Part shown: one piece after another, positions 50,227 to 57,796 of the stretch
How positions within the stretch are numbered: position 1 is the stretch's first letter
Layout of the letters: every line of letters starts with the position of its first letter
Source of the DNA: Mycobacterium sp. OAS707
GTDB taxonomy: Bacteria > Actinomycetota > Actinomycetes > Mycobacteriales > Mycobacteriaceae
DNA length: 64,000 bases
Assembly: GCF_014873705.1 (NCBI RefSeq)
Contig: NZ_JADBDS010000004.1
Span: forward strand, 310,001-374,000
Direction of reading: 5' to 3'
The notes under the pieces: generated by a model
Databases searched by the model: none
Seen by the model: the letters and a program-made list of their open reading frames with translations, nothing else
What the model was told of the DNA's origin: nothing
Translations under genes and position numbers: made by a program

Positions 50227-51612
50227 TCAGGGTGTCACCGCGTTGGCGAACCTGCCGAAGTTCGCGACGAACCGGTCGACGTCGTCCACGCCGTGCTGAA
50301 CCGAAAGCAGCCATTGCTCCACCTTCCCCCATGGCGGGAGAAACACACCGCCATTGTGCTGCATGAGCCAGTGCAGGTGGCCCAATCTGGCGTCGATCTC
50401 GAGGAAATCGCGGAACTCACGGACCCGTTCGCGACGAAATGTCACGCAGCCCTTGGCGCCGACCGTCACCACGTGCCATTCGAAACCGTGCTGGGCGATC
50501 ACGTCTTCCAGGGCCGTGCGCAGGCGGTCGGCCAGCGCATCGAGATGGGCGTAGGCCGATTCCGTCAGCACGTCGGTGAGGGTGGCGCGGGTGGCCGCCA
50601 TCGCCAACGGATTGCCGTTGAAGGTGCCGACCTGCTCGTAGCGGCCGTCGGCGATCGCCGACATCACGGTGGTGGTGCCGCCGAGCGCCGCGACGGCGAT
50701 GCCTCCGCCGAGCGCCTTGGCGAGGCAGACAATGTCGGGCACGACGCCCGTCGACGCGGTGACGCCGCCAGGACCCGTCGTGAAACCCGTCTTCACCTCA
50801 TCGAAAATCAGCAGCGCACCCTCAGCGTGCACGAGGTCGCGGATGGTCGCGAGATAACCGTCGTCGGGCGGGATGATGCCTGCGTTCATCATCACCGGTT
50901 CGAGGATCATGGCGGCCACCTGGCCGCGGTGCTCGGCAAGCGCCCGCGCGACGGCCCCGGGGTCGTTGAAGGGTACGACGATCACGAGATCACTTATCGC
51001 CGAGGCGATTCCGGAATTGGCCGGCACACCTATCGGGTGCTCCCTTGGACCGATCTGATCCGCGTCAGGCAGCACTGACACCTGCACCGAGTCGTGGTGA
51101 CCGTGGTAGCAGCCCTCCACCTTGATGAGCAGATCGCGTCCGGTCAACGCGCGCGCGAGGTGTACCGCGTCCATGGTGGCCTCGGTGCCGGAGTTCGCGA
51201 AGCGCCACAGCGGAAGATCGAATCGCCTGGACAATTCGCCGGCGATCCAGATCGCGTCTTCGGTGGGTTGGGCGAAATGCGTTCCGCGGCGCACGCGATC
51301 GCTGACCGCTGCCACGATCGCCGGATGTGCATGCCCGGCAATGGAAGCGCCGTAGCCGCCGTGCATGTCGACGTACTCGGTGCCATCCACGTCGTAGACC
51401 TTGGAACCCTCGCCATGACTCATCCAGACGGCCTGTGGCTCGGCGATCTGCCAATTGGAGGTTGCGCCACCGGCGAGGTGTTCGCGAGCCTGCGCGATGA
51501 GTTCGGTGCTGCGCGGTTGGCGGCGCAGAAACACCTGCTCCTCGTCGGCGATCAGCCGGCTGAGCTTGTTCGAGGCGTGGGTTTCCTGGCTTTGCACCGC
51601 CGGCGAAGACAC
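50227..51612 (-). CDS. Class III aminotransferase (PLP-dependent)
   Basis: A 461-residue enzyme; GTG 51612 follows GGAGG at 7 nt. Landmarks are EYVDMHGGYGASIAGHAHPAIV near residue 75, FANSGTEATMDAVHLARALTG near residue 130, KVEGCYHGHHDSV, AAMILEPVMMNAGIIPP, LIFDEVKTGF with the PLP-binding Asp, and CLAKALGGGIAVAALGG with the Schiff-base Lys near residue 290. It resembles glutamate-1-semialdehyde aminomutase-like and omega-amine transaminases, so an amine or beta/gamma-amino acid substrate is likely. The promoter box TAGACT (51656-51651) overlaps palindromic site 3. Confidence 0.9.
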   Translation of the reverse strand: MSSPAVQSQETHASNKLSRLIADEEQVFLRRQPRSTELIAQAREHLAGGATSNWQIAEPQAVWMSHGEGSKVYDVDGTEYVDMHGGYGASIAGHAHPAIVAAVSDRVRRGTHFAQPTEDAIWIAGELSRRFDLPLWRFANSGTEATMDAVHLARALTGRDLLIKVEGCYHGHHDSVQVSVLPDADQIGPREHPIGVPANSGIASAISDLVIVVPFNDPGAVARALAEHRGQVAAMILEPVMMNAGIIPPDDGYLATIRDLVHAEGALLIFDEVKTGFTTGPGGVTASTGVVPDIVCLAKALGGGIAVAALGGTTTVMSAIADGRYEQVGTFNGNPLAMAATRATLTDVLTESAYAHLDALADRLRTALEDVIAQHGFEWHVVTVGAKGCVTFRRERVREFRDFLEIDARLGHLHWLMQHNGGVFLPPWGKVEQWLLSVQHGVDDVDRFVANFGRFANAVTP

Positions 51613-51638
51613 GGTCAAACCTCCATTCCGGGGCGGTT

Positions 51639-51654
51639 GACTGAGCATTCAGTC
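51639..51654. promoter_or_regulatory. Palindromic operator, site 3 of a shared regulon
   Basis: GACTGA-GCAT-TCAGTC, identical to site 1 except one spacer base, and flanked by the same TT on the left and TATGC on the right. It lies between the divergent aminotransferase and substrate-binding-protein genes and overlaps the minus-strand -10 box TAGACT. Confidence 0.7.
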
Positions 51655-51706
51655 TATGCTTGAGTCCTACCAGCGACAAGGCGTGAAAGCAACGGGGAGG
51701 CCGTAG

Positions 51707-52936
51707 ATGCCACAGCCCACCAGCCGACGACAATTCCTGGCGCGCGCTGCAATTCTCGCCGCAACCGCCCCCACCCTCGGCGCCTTCCTGCAGGCGTGTT
51801 CGAAGAACGCACCGTCGTCGTCGCAGCCGAGCATGACGCTGGCGGCGCCCACCAACCCCGTCAAATGGCCTATCCCGGACGACAACAAACCCATTGCCGA
51901 CGGGCTATCGCCCGAGAAGGGCGCGACGCTCAAGATCTACAACTACGCGGACTACCTCAGCCCGCAGGCCGTCAAATCGTTCGAAGACCAGTACCAGACC
52001 AAGATCGAGATCTCGACGTTCAACGACGGTGACGAGGCGATCACCAAACTCCGCAGTGGCGTCGACTTCGACATCTACAACGCCAACTACACCGAGATCA
52101 GCCGACTGGTGAACGGCGGACTGCTGCGACCCCTGAACCACTCCTACATTCCCAACATCAAGAACGTGTGGGAGGGTTTCACCAACCCCTGGTACGACCA
52201 GGAGTGGCGCTACACCGTGCCGTACACCATCTACACCACCGGCATCGGCTGGCGCACCGACCAGGTGCCCGCCGACATCGGTGCGCTCAAGGACCCCTAC
52301 GACGCGTTCTGGGATGCGCAGTACAAGGGCAAGACCGCCATCCTCGACGACTGGCACACCGCGATGGCGATGGTGCTTCTGCGCCAAGGGATTACAGACA
52401 TCAACACGTCCTCTGACGCCGACCTGAAGATGGTCGGGGAGCAACTCCAGGCGCTGGCCAAGGCCACCTCACCGAAGGTGACAATCACCGCATACAACGA
52501 ACTGCCCGCCGGACAGCTCGGGCTCGCACAAATGTGGTCGGGTGACATCATCAATGCGCAGTCCTACCTCCCAGAGGGCACGGGACCCGAGATTCTTCGG
52601 TACTGGTTCCCGTCGGACGGCAAGGGCATGGTCGACAACGACATGTTCGTGACGCTCAAGGGCGGCAAGAACCCGGTGCTAGCCCACCTGTTCATCAACC
52701 ACATGCTCGTGCCCGAGGTGGCGAAGGAGAACTTCTCGGCCATCGGCTACCAGCCGCCGCAGAATACGATCACCCCGGATTCGCTTGTCAAAGAGGCGTT
52801 CATCCCCGAGAACCTGCGCACCGCGATCGTGAAGCCCGAATACTTCGACAGCGGCTACCGGCTGCTGGAACTCGACCCGGCCAACGACGCCGCCTGGCAC
52901 AACGTTTGGCAGGCCTTCAAGGCCGGCGGGTCGTAG
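51707..52936 (+). CDS. potD: Spermidine/putrescine-type ABC transporter substrate-binding lipoprotein
   Basis: A 409-residue exported solute-binding protein. The N-terminus has a twin-arginine signal (SRRQFLARAAILAA) and a lipobox ending in LQAC near residue 30, so it is probably exported folded and lipid-anchored. The mature part matches PotD-type proteins: GATLKIYNYADYLSPQAVKSF, IEISTFNDGDEAITKL, YTVPYTIYTTGIGWRTDQ, and LPAGQLGLAQMWSGDIIN. ATG 51707 follows GGGGAGG. It faces the aminotransferase across palindromic site 3 and is followed by both permease genes. Confidence 0.91.
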   Translation: MPQPTSRRQFLARAAILAATAPTLGAFLQACSKNAPSSSQPSMTLAAPTNPVKWPIPDDNKPIADGLSPEKGATLKIYNYADYLSPQAVKSFEDQYQTKIEISTFNDGDEAITKLRSGVDFDIYNANYTEISRLVNGGLLRPLNHSYIPNIKNVWEGFTNPWYDQEWRYTVPYTIYTTGIGWRTDQVPADIGALKDPYDAFWDAQYKGKTAILDDWHTAMAMVLLRQGITDINTSSDADLKMVGEQLQALAKATSPKVTITAYNELPAGQLGLAQMWSGDIINAQSYLPEGTGPEILRYWFPSDGKGMVDNDMFVTLKGGKNPVLAHLFINHMLVPEVAKENFSAIGYQPPQNTITPDSLVKEAFIPENLRTAIVKPEYFDSGYRLLELDPANDAAWHNVWQAFKAGGS

Positions 52937-52941
52937 CACCT

Positions 52942-53883
52942 GTGGCGGTACCGGTCATCGCGGCGCCACCGCACAACACCCCGCCACGCCGCGAACGTGT
53001 CACTGGGCTGTGGCCGGCTCTGGCCGCCCCCGGAATCGTCTGGCTGCTCTTGTGTTTCGTTTTTCCGCTCTATGTCGTGCTGTGCATCGTGTTCGGCCAG
53101 GTCGATCCGTTGTTCCGCACGCCGATCCCGGTGTGGAATCCGCTGCAGTGGGATCCGTCGCAGTTCTCCTACGTGCTCACGCACATCGTCGGCGCCGACG
53201 GCATCTTCGGCCCGGCGCTGCTGCGCACCGCGGTGTACGTGTTGGCGGCCAGTTCACTGTGTCTGCTCATCGCGTTTCCGGTCTCCTACTACGTCGCCAG
53301 ACTGTCGGGTAGACGCAAGGGGCTGTTGCTGGCGCTACTGATCGCGCCGTTCTGGATCAGCTACATGATGCGGATGTTCGCGTGGGTCAACCTGTTGCAA
53401 AACGACGGCATCGTGAACCGGGTGCTGTCCTTCGGCGGGCTGCTGACTGTGAATGTGGATTGGCTGACCGGCCAGCCGGCTGTCGTGATCCTCGGTTTGG
53501 TTTACGGCTATGTGCCGTACATGATCCTGCCGCTGTACGCCGGTCTCGATCGGCTGCCGCAACCGGTGCTCGAGGCGTCACGTGACCTTGGCGCAGACCG
53601 GTTTTCGTCGTTCTGGCGAGTGACGCTGCCGCTGTGCAGGCCGACCATTCTGGCGGCGGTTCTGCTGACGTGTCTGCCGATGCTCGGGGACTACTTCACC
53701 AGCGACATGCTGTCCGCGTCACCGAAGACCGCGATGGTCGGGAACCTGATCAACGACAGCGTGCATGCGCCGGGGCGGACCGGTCAGGCGGGCGCGTTCG
53801 TGATGCTGGTGTTTCTGGTGGCGTTGTTGCCGATGCTCTACTACATCCGGGTGACGTCACGGCGCGACGAGGTGGCGTCATGA
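52942..53883 (+). CDS. potB: ABC transporter permease, PotB-like
   Basis: A 313-residue inner-membrane permease from GTG 52942, 5 nt after the potD-like stop. Six or more helices are visible, beginning WPALAAPGIVWLLLCFVFPLYVV. The cytoplasmic EAA loop that contacts the ATPase is VLEASRDLGADRFSSFWRVTLP near residue 220. YVPYMILPLYAGLDRLPQ precedes it, as in PotB. The stop overlaps the second permease by 4 nt. Confidence 0.91.
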   Translation: MAVPVIAAPPHNTPPRRERVTGLWPALAAPGIVWLLLCFVFPLYVVLCIVFGQVDPLFRTPIPVWNPLQWDPSQFSYVLTHIVGADGIFGPALLRTAVYVLAASSLCLLIAFPVSYYVARLSGRRKGLLLALLIAPFWISYMMRMFAWVNLLQNDGIVNRVLSFGGLLTVNVDWLTGQPAVVILGLVYGYVPYMILPLYAGLDRLPQPVLEASRDLGADRFSSFWRVTLPLCRPTILAAVLLTCLPMLGDYFTSDMLSASPKTAMVGNLINDSVHAPGRTGQAGAFVMLVFLVALLPMLYYIRVTSRRDEVAS

Positions 53884-54755
53884 GAGGCCCCGTGACGTGG
53901 TGGAACGATCCGTGGCGGCCGCCGCGCTTTTTGGTCGGCATCACGATCGGCTATCTCGCGTGGTCGCTGCTTCCGGTCGCGATCGCCGTGCTGTATTCGT
54001 TCAACAACGGGCGCTCTCGCACGACGTGGCAAGGCTTTTCGTTGCGCTGGTACTGGGGCGACAAGACGCTGTCGGTGTGGCACAACGATGCGCTGCACAC
54101 GGCGCTGCTGCAGACTTTGAAGTTGGGTGTGGTGACGACGGCGATCACGGTGCCGCTCGGGGTGCTCTTCGCGATCGGTATCGACCGGTGGCGCGGCAGG
54201 CTACCGGCGGGTGCGAACTTTCTGATGCTGATCTCGTTCGTGCTGCCGGAAGTACTCCTCGCCGTCGCGCTGCTTTTCGTGATCACCACGATCGCGCTGC
54301 CGATCTCGCTCGGCACGACGGCGCAGGTGATCGGGCTGATCACGTTCCAGGTGTCGTATCCGGCGGTACTGGTGCGGGCGCGGCTGGCGACGATCGGGCC
54401 GCAATATGAGGAAGCCGCAATGGATCTCGGCGCGTCACGGCTCGGTGCGCTGCGACGGATCATCCTGCCGATGCTTATGCCGGCGATCTTCGCCAGCACG
54501 GTGTTGGTGTTCGCGGACGTCATCGACGATTTCGTGCTGGTGCGTTACCTGTCCGGTGACGCGGCGACTGAGCCGGTGTCGGTGAAGATCTACAACACGG
54601 CGCGCGGTGCGCCGACACCTGCGCTGAACGCGCTGGCCACCCTGCTGTTGTTGGCGGCGCTGACTGCGGTGGTGGTGGGCTTTCTGATCTACCGCTACAT
54701 GACGCGAGGCGAAAGCGCGGACCGTGGAATCGGAGCATTCGCCGGAGAGGTTTAG
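53880..54755 (+). CDS. potC: ABC transporter permease, PotC-like
   Basis: A 291-residue permease starting at ATG 53880, overlapping the PotB-like stop. Helices include FLVGITIGYLAWSLLPVAIAVLYSFNN and LMLISFVLPEVLLAVALLFVI. The EAA loop is YEEAAMDLGASRLGALRRIILP near residue 180. Together with the PotB-like protein, the PotA-like ATPase and the lipoprotein it completes a polyamine/opine/quaternary-amine type importer. Its 3' end overlaps the small HTH gene by 4 nt. Confidence 0.91.
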   Translation: MRGPVTWWNDPWRPPRFLVGITIGYLAWSLLPVAIAVLYSFNNGRSRTTWQGFSLRWYWGDKTLSVWHNDALHTALLQTLKLGVVTTAITVPLGVLFAIGIDRWRGRLPAGANFLMLISFVLPEVLLAVALLFVITTIALPISLGTTAQVIGLITFQVSYPAVLVRARLATIGPQYEEAAMDLGASRLGALRRIILPMLMPAIFASTVLVFADVIDDFVLVRYLSGDAATEPVSVKIYNTARGAPTPALNALATLLLLAALTAVVVGFLIYRYMTRGESADRGIGAFAGEV

Positions 54756-54973
54756 CACCGGCCACCGAACTTGCGGTGCAACTGTTGTCGGGACACACCG
54801 AGACGTCGACCGATCTCGGCCCATGTGAGTCCGGCTTCTCGGGCCTCGGCGAGGACGGGGTCGGGTTCGTCAGTCGCGGGCAGCTCGTCCGCATTCTCGA
54901 TCTCGGCTAGAGCGCGTTCCGTCAGCGCGGCTATCTCCGGGTCGTCCTTCCACCAGGGCCTGCCCTCTGCCAT
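54752..54973 (-). CDS. Small helix-turn-helix protein
   Basis: A 73-residue protein starting at ATG 54973 (MAEGRPWWKDDPEI); frame further upstream lacks coding character and crosses the palindrome. Residues ~50-70, LTWAEIGRRLGVSRQQLHRKF, form a clear helix-turn-helix similar to sigma-region-4 or Fis-like HTHs. The N-terminal ~45 residues are acidic helices (ALTERALAEIENADELPATD). It has no ligand domain. One 18-bp palindrome starts 21 nt upstream of its start codon and a second lies 130 bp further on, so autoregulation is plausible. Confidence 0.75.
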   Translation of the reverse strand: MAEGRPWWKDDPEIAALTERALAEIENADELPATDEPDPVLAEAREAGLTWAEIGRRLGVSRQQLHRKFGGRC

Positions 54974-54993
54974 AGGTGTTTCCCTTCTGCACC

Positions 54994-55011
54994 TGTCATC
55001 AAATGATGACA
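54994..55011. promoter_or_regulatory. 18-bp palindrome, proximal copy
   Basis: TGTCATCA-AA-TGATGACA has perfect 8-bp arms. It lies in the promoter region of the small HTH gene. The same arms recur at 55124-55141. This is a probable operator; binding by the adjacent HTH protein is inferred only. Confidence 0.65.
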
Positions 55012-55123
55012 ACTCCCGGCATCGTGCCCCGGGACACTGACACGAAGAGGGAGGGTGCCCACATTTTCCGGAACCAGGCTGCCCGGGGCACCGAGAGAAG
55101 GGGGAGGTTACTTTTTCCAGAGC
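55012..55123. other. Non-coding spacer between the two 18-bp palindromes
   Basis: No convincing gene. GTGCCCCGGG and CCCGGGGCAC form a 10-bp inverted repeat inside it. Two similar purine-rich blocks, GAAGAGGGAGGG and GAGAAGGGGGAGG, suggest that the leader was partly duplicated together with the palindrome. The rest of the spacer, to 55212, shows nothing further. Confidence 0.4.
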
Positions 55124-55141
55124 TGTCATCAATTGATGACA
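55124..55141. promoter_or_regulatory. 18-bp palindrome, distal copy
   Basis: TGTCATCA-AT-TGATGACA is a fully symmetric 18-mer, 130 bp from the proximal copy. It lies about 83 bp before the Rieske oxygenase start, so a protein bound at both sites could loop DNA or control both directions. Confidence 0.65.
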
Positions 55142-55212
55142 GTTTCGGAGAGAGAGAAGTGCTACACAGGTCCGGAGCGTGCCGAAGAGTAGACCTGCAC
55201 CCCACGCCCGGC

Positions 55213-55234
55213 TAGGCTGACTGTATGTTCAAAC
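55213..55234 (+). promoter_or_regulatory. Leaderless promoter of the Rieske gene with degenerate regulon palindrome
   Basis: The -10 box TAGGCT (55213-55218) ends 6 nt before ATG 55225. GACTGT-ATGT-TCAAAC at 55219-55234 resembles the GACTGA-N4-TCAGTC operator, with mismatches in both arms, and would cover the transcription start. This is a weak fourth candidate site. Confidence 0.35.
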
Positions 55235-56397
55235 AGGGAACTCCGGCTCCGGTTCCCGCCGATGACCTGGCCGCCGCGCTGGCACCCTTCGGCCAGTCGC
55301 GCATGCTGCCCCGCGAGGCCTACGTCGACCCGGCGGTGTTCGAGTGGGAGCAACACAACATCTTCTCCGGGTGGACGTGCGCGGGCCACGCTTCCGACCT
55401 CGCCGCCATCGGCACCCAAAAGGCCGTCGGCACGGGACCAAACGCCATACTGCTGGTCCGCGGCGAAGACGACGCCATCCGCGCGTTCGCCAACACCTGC
55501 AGGCACCGAGGGCACGAACTGCTGGCGTGCAACGCGACCGCCAAGGGCCGCGCGATTGTCTGTCCATACCACTCGTGGTCCTACCGACTCGACGGCCGGC
55601 TACGCAATGCACCCGGCTTCCGCGACGCGCAGGACTTCGACCCTGACCAGTTCGGTCTCGCCGAACTGCGTTTGGTCAACTGGCACGGCTGGTTGTTCGT
55701 CGATCCCAGCGGTAGCGACGTCGAATTCGAAAACCACGTCGCGGGTTGGGATGCCGTCGTCAAGCCTTACCGCCCAGAGGACCTCACCGTCGTTGCCCGC
55801 CATTCCTACGAGCTGGCCACCAATTGGAAAGTCATCGCCGAGAACTACCAGGAGTGCTACCACTGTTCCACCATCCATCCGGAACTGTCCCGCATCAGCC
55901 CACCGACCAGCGGCGAGAACCTCGACCTGCCCGGCTCATGGATGGGCGGCTGGATGTCGATAGTCGAAGGCGCAGAGACCATGTCGTTGACGGGCCGCAG
56001 CGGCGGCGTCGCGATTCAGGGCCTCTCCGAACACGAACTGCGCACCGTCATGTATCTCGTCGGCTATCCCAACCTGTTGGTGAGCCTGCACCCGGACTAC
56101 GTGATGACTCATCTGATGACCCCGCTGGCCGTGGACCGCACGCACGTCGAATGCGCATGGGCGTTCCCGAAAGACGTTGCCGCAAAGCATGATTTCGACC
56201 CGTCCTACGCTGTCGACTTCTGGGACCTGACCAATCGCCAGGACTGGGCGGCATGCGAGTCCGTACAGCGCGGCCTTTCGTCACCACACGCGCGACCCGG
56301 CCCGTTGGCCCCCGACGAGGACGGCGTCTACCAGTTCGTCACGCGAGTGGCTAGGGCGTATTCCGGTGCCGCTGGTCCCTCGGCGGAACCCCGTTGA
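55225..56397 (+). CDS. Rieske (2Fe-2S) aromatic-ring-hydroxylating / betaine demethylase-type oxygenase, alpha subunit
   Basis: A 390-residue oxygenase component. The Rieske cluster ligands are in CRHRGHELLACN near residue 92 and CPYHSWSYRLDGRL near residue 112 (CxH...CxxH). The catalytic mononuclear iron site is in ENYQECYHCSTIHPEL near residue 210. Homologous enzymes include ring hydroxylases and the GbcA/stachydrine/carnitine-type demethylases. Next to an amine importer and amine-type oxidases, demethylation of a quaternary amine is an attractive but unproven role. No reductase subunit is adjacent. The start is leaderless. The 3' end overlaps the next gene by 47 nt. Confidence 0.88.
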   Translation: MFKQGTPAPVPADDLAAALAPFGQSRMLPREAYVDPAVFEWEQHNIFSGWTCAGHASDLAAIGTQKAVGTGPNAILLVRGEDDAIRAFANTCRHRGHELLACNATAKGRAIVCPYHSWSYRLDGRLRNAPGFRDAQDFDPDQFGLAELRLVNWHGWLFVDPSGSDVEFENHVAGWDAVVKPYRPEDLTVVARHSYELATNWKVIAENYQECYHCSTIHPELSRISPPTSGENLDLPGSWMGGWMSIVEGAETMSLTGRSGGVAIQGLSEHELRTVMYLVGYPNLLVSLHPDYVMTHLMTPLAVDRTHVECAWAFPKDVAAKHDFDPSYAVDFWDLTNRQDWAACESVQRGLSSPHARPGPLAPDEDGVYQFVTRVARAYSGAAGPSAEPR

Positions 56398-57796
56398 CGC
56401 CATCGACCGCCTGCGCGTAGGTCCCGATCGCGAACGCGAGCGCCTGACCCATGACCGACAGTGCCTTGCGATCGACGTTGTCGATGTTGTCCTGCGGCGA
56501 GTGGTAGTTCGGATCGAACGCGGCGCCCGCCTGTCCACCCCAAAGCCGCGCCTGCACTTCGGTTTTCCGCTGTGACGTGCCAGCGGTGAGTCCGCCGATC
56601 GGGACTCCCGCAGCCAGAAACGCGGCGTAGTCCGCGGCTCTGCTCAGCGGCATGTCAGCCGGCCGTACGCCACCGAAATTGAGGTAACCCGCCAGTGTCC
56701 GCTCGACGCCCGCCGATCCCGCCGGCACAGTCTGCGGCGGGATGTCCGCATTGGGCTGACCGGACTGGTCGCCGTCATACGTGAAGTAGCCCGCGTTCGG
56801 CGAGCCGATCGCATCGGCACCGAGGTACACCGCGATGTCGTCGACTTGGTCTCGGGAAAGGCCACCAAGGTATTTCGTCGGCCCCTCCGGCACCGAACCC
56901 CAGAAGACGAACCGGACCGCGTTGGTTGACTTCGGCTGCGCCCCCAGAGCCGATGCGGCCTCGAGCAACGCGGCCACTCCCGACCCGTCATCGTTGATGC
57001 CCGGGCTGTGCGGTGAGCTGCCCAGGCGCGCACCGGCCAGCACGACGTTCTTCGCATCACCGGTTTTGGTCTGCGCCACCACGTTTCGTGCCTTGACCAT
57101 GACGGGCTTGCTGTCGAGCACCAGCTTCACCGGGGCGCCGGTACGCCGCAGCGCCGCATCGACGTTCCTGTCGACGACCCCGACCGGGATCGTGAGCTGC
57201 TGGTAGTAACCGGGCGGGAACAAGCCGGCGGGCCCGGTAGTGGCGGGCGCGCTGACGACAAGCAAACCGACCGCACCCTTTGCCACGGCCGCGTTCTGCT
57301 TGGCGCCCACCGAACAACCGGTGTCGTCGACGACGGCGATCGCACCCTTCATCGCCACCGTTCCGTAGTCGGCGGCACTACAGCCCGCGGCCTGCTGTGG
57401 CCGCAGCGTGATCGCGTTCAGGCCGCCCGGCGCGGTGCCAACGAGCAACGACGCCTGGTCGACGTGATATCCGCGGCCGGCGACCGTCAGCGTCGGATTG
57501 CCGCCTTCGGTGCGGTCAAGGCGATCGAACTCCGGGGTTTGGACGTCGAAACCCTTGTCCTTCAACACCTTCACGACGTAGTCCACGGTGGCGTCGAAGC
57601 CAGCCGTACCCTCGGCCCGACTGCCTTTGTTGGCGTCGGCGATCTCCTGCATCTTGCGCAGGTGGGTGGTCATCCCGTCGGCGGTGACCTTGCCCGCGAC
57701 ATCGCGACCCAAGTCGGGGCTGGGTGCGGGTTCGGTGGCCGAACACGAAGCCAACGCGGTCACCGCGATGGCAAGGACCGCGGCGGCGACCCTCAT
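56351..57796 (-). CDS. M28-family lipoprotein, probable inactive aminopeptidase (LpqL paralogue)
   Basis: A 481-residue lipoprotein with lipobox LASC (Cys18). It aligns along its length with the neighbouring LpqL-type peptidase, including an inserted protease-associated domain (residues ~125-220). The active site is degenerate. The HxD metal ligands read R257-L-G259 (GARLGSS, against GAHLDSV in the neighbour). The Glu-Glu pair is replaced by V302-P303 (WGSVPEG against FGAEEEG). The Asp of GINDDGSG, the Asp near 328 and the His near 432 (PNYHSPQD) remain. Zinc peptidase activity is therefore unlikely; a binding role is possible. ATG 57796 overlaps the lpqL stop. Confidence 0.87.
   Translation of the reverse strand: MRVAAAVLAIAVTALASCSATEPAPSPDLGRDVAGKVTADGMTTHLRKMQEIADANKGSRAEGTAGFDATVDYVVKVLKDKGFDVQTPEFDRLDRTEGGNPTLTVAGRGYHVDQASLLVGTAPGGLNAITLRPQQAAGCSAADYGTVAMKGAIAVVDDTGCSVGAKQNAAVAKGAVGLLVVSAPATTGPAGLFPPGYYQQLTIPVGVVDRNVDAALRRTGAPVKLVLDSKPVMVKARNVVAQTKTGDAKNVVLAGARLGSSPHSPGINDDGSGVAALLEAASALGAQPKSTNAVRFVFWGSVPEGPTKYLGGLSRDQVDDIAVYLGADAIGSPNAGYFTYDGDQSGQPNADIPPQTVPAGSAGVERTLAGYLNFGGVRPADMPLSRAADYAAFLAAGVPIGGLTAGTSQRKTEVQARLWGGQAGAAFDPNYHSPQDNIDNVDRKALSVMGQALAFAIGTYAQAVDGVNGVPPRDQRHRNTP

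Noticed and set aside
54999..55215. Open frames on both strands across the twin palindromes (about 68-79 codons)
   Set aside because: They are broken by the inverted repeats, lack ribosome sites and codon preference, and the shared SSIDDS-type residues only reflect the palindrome sequence.
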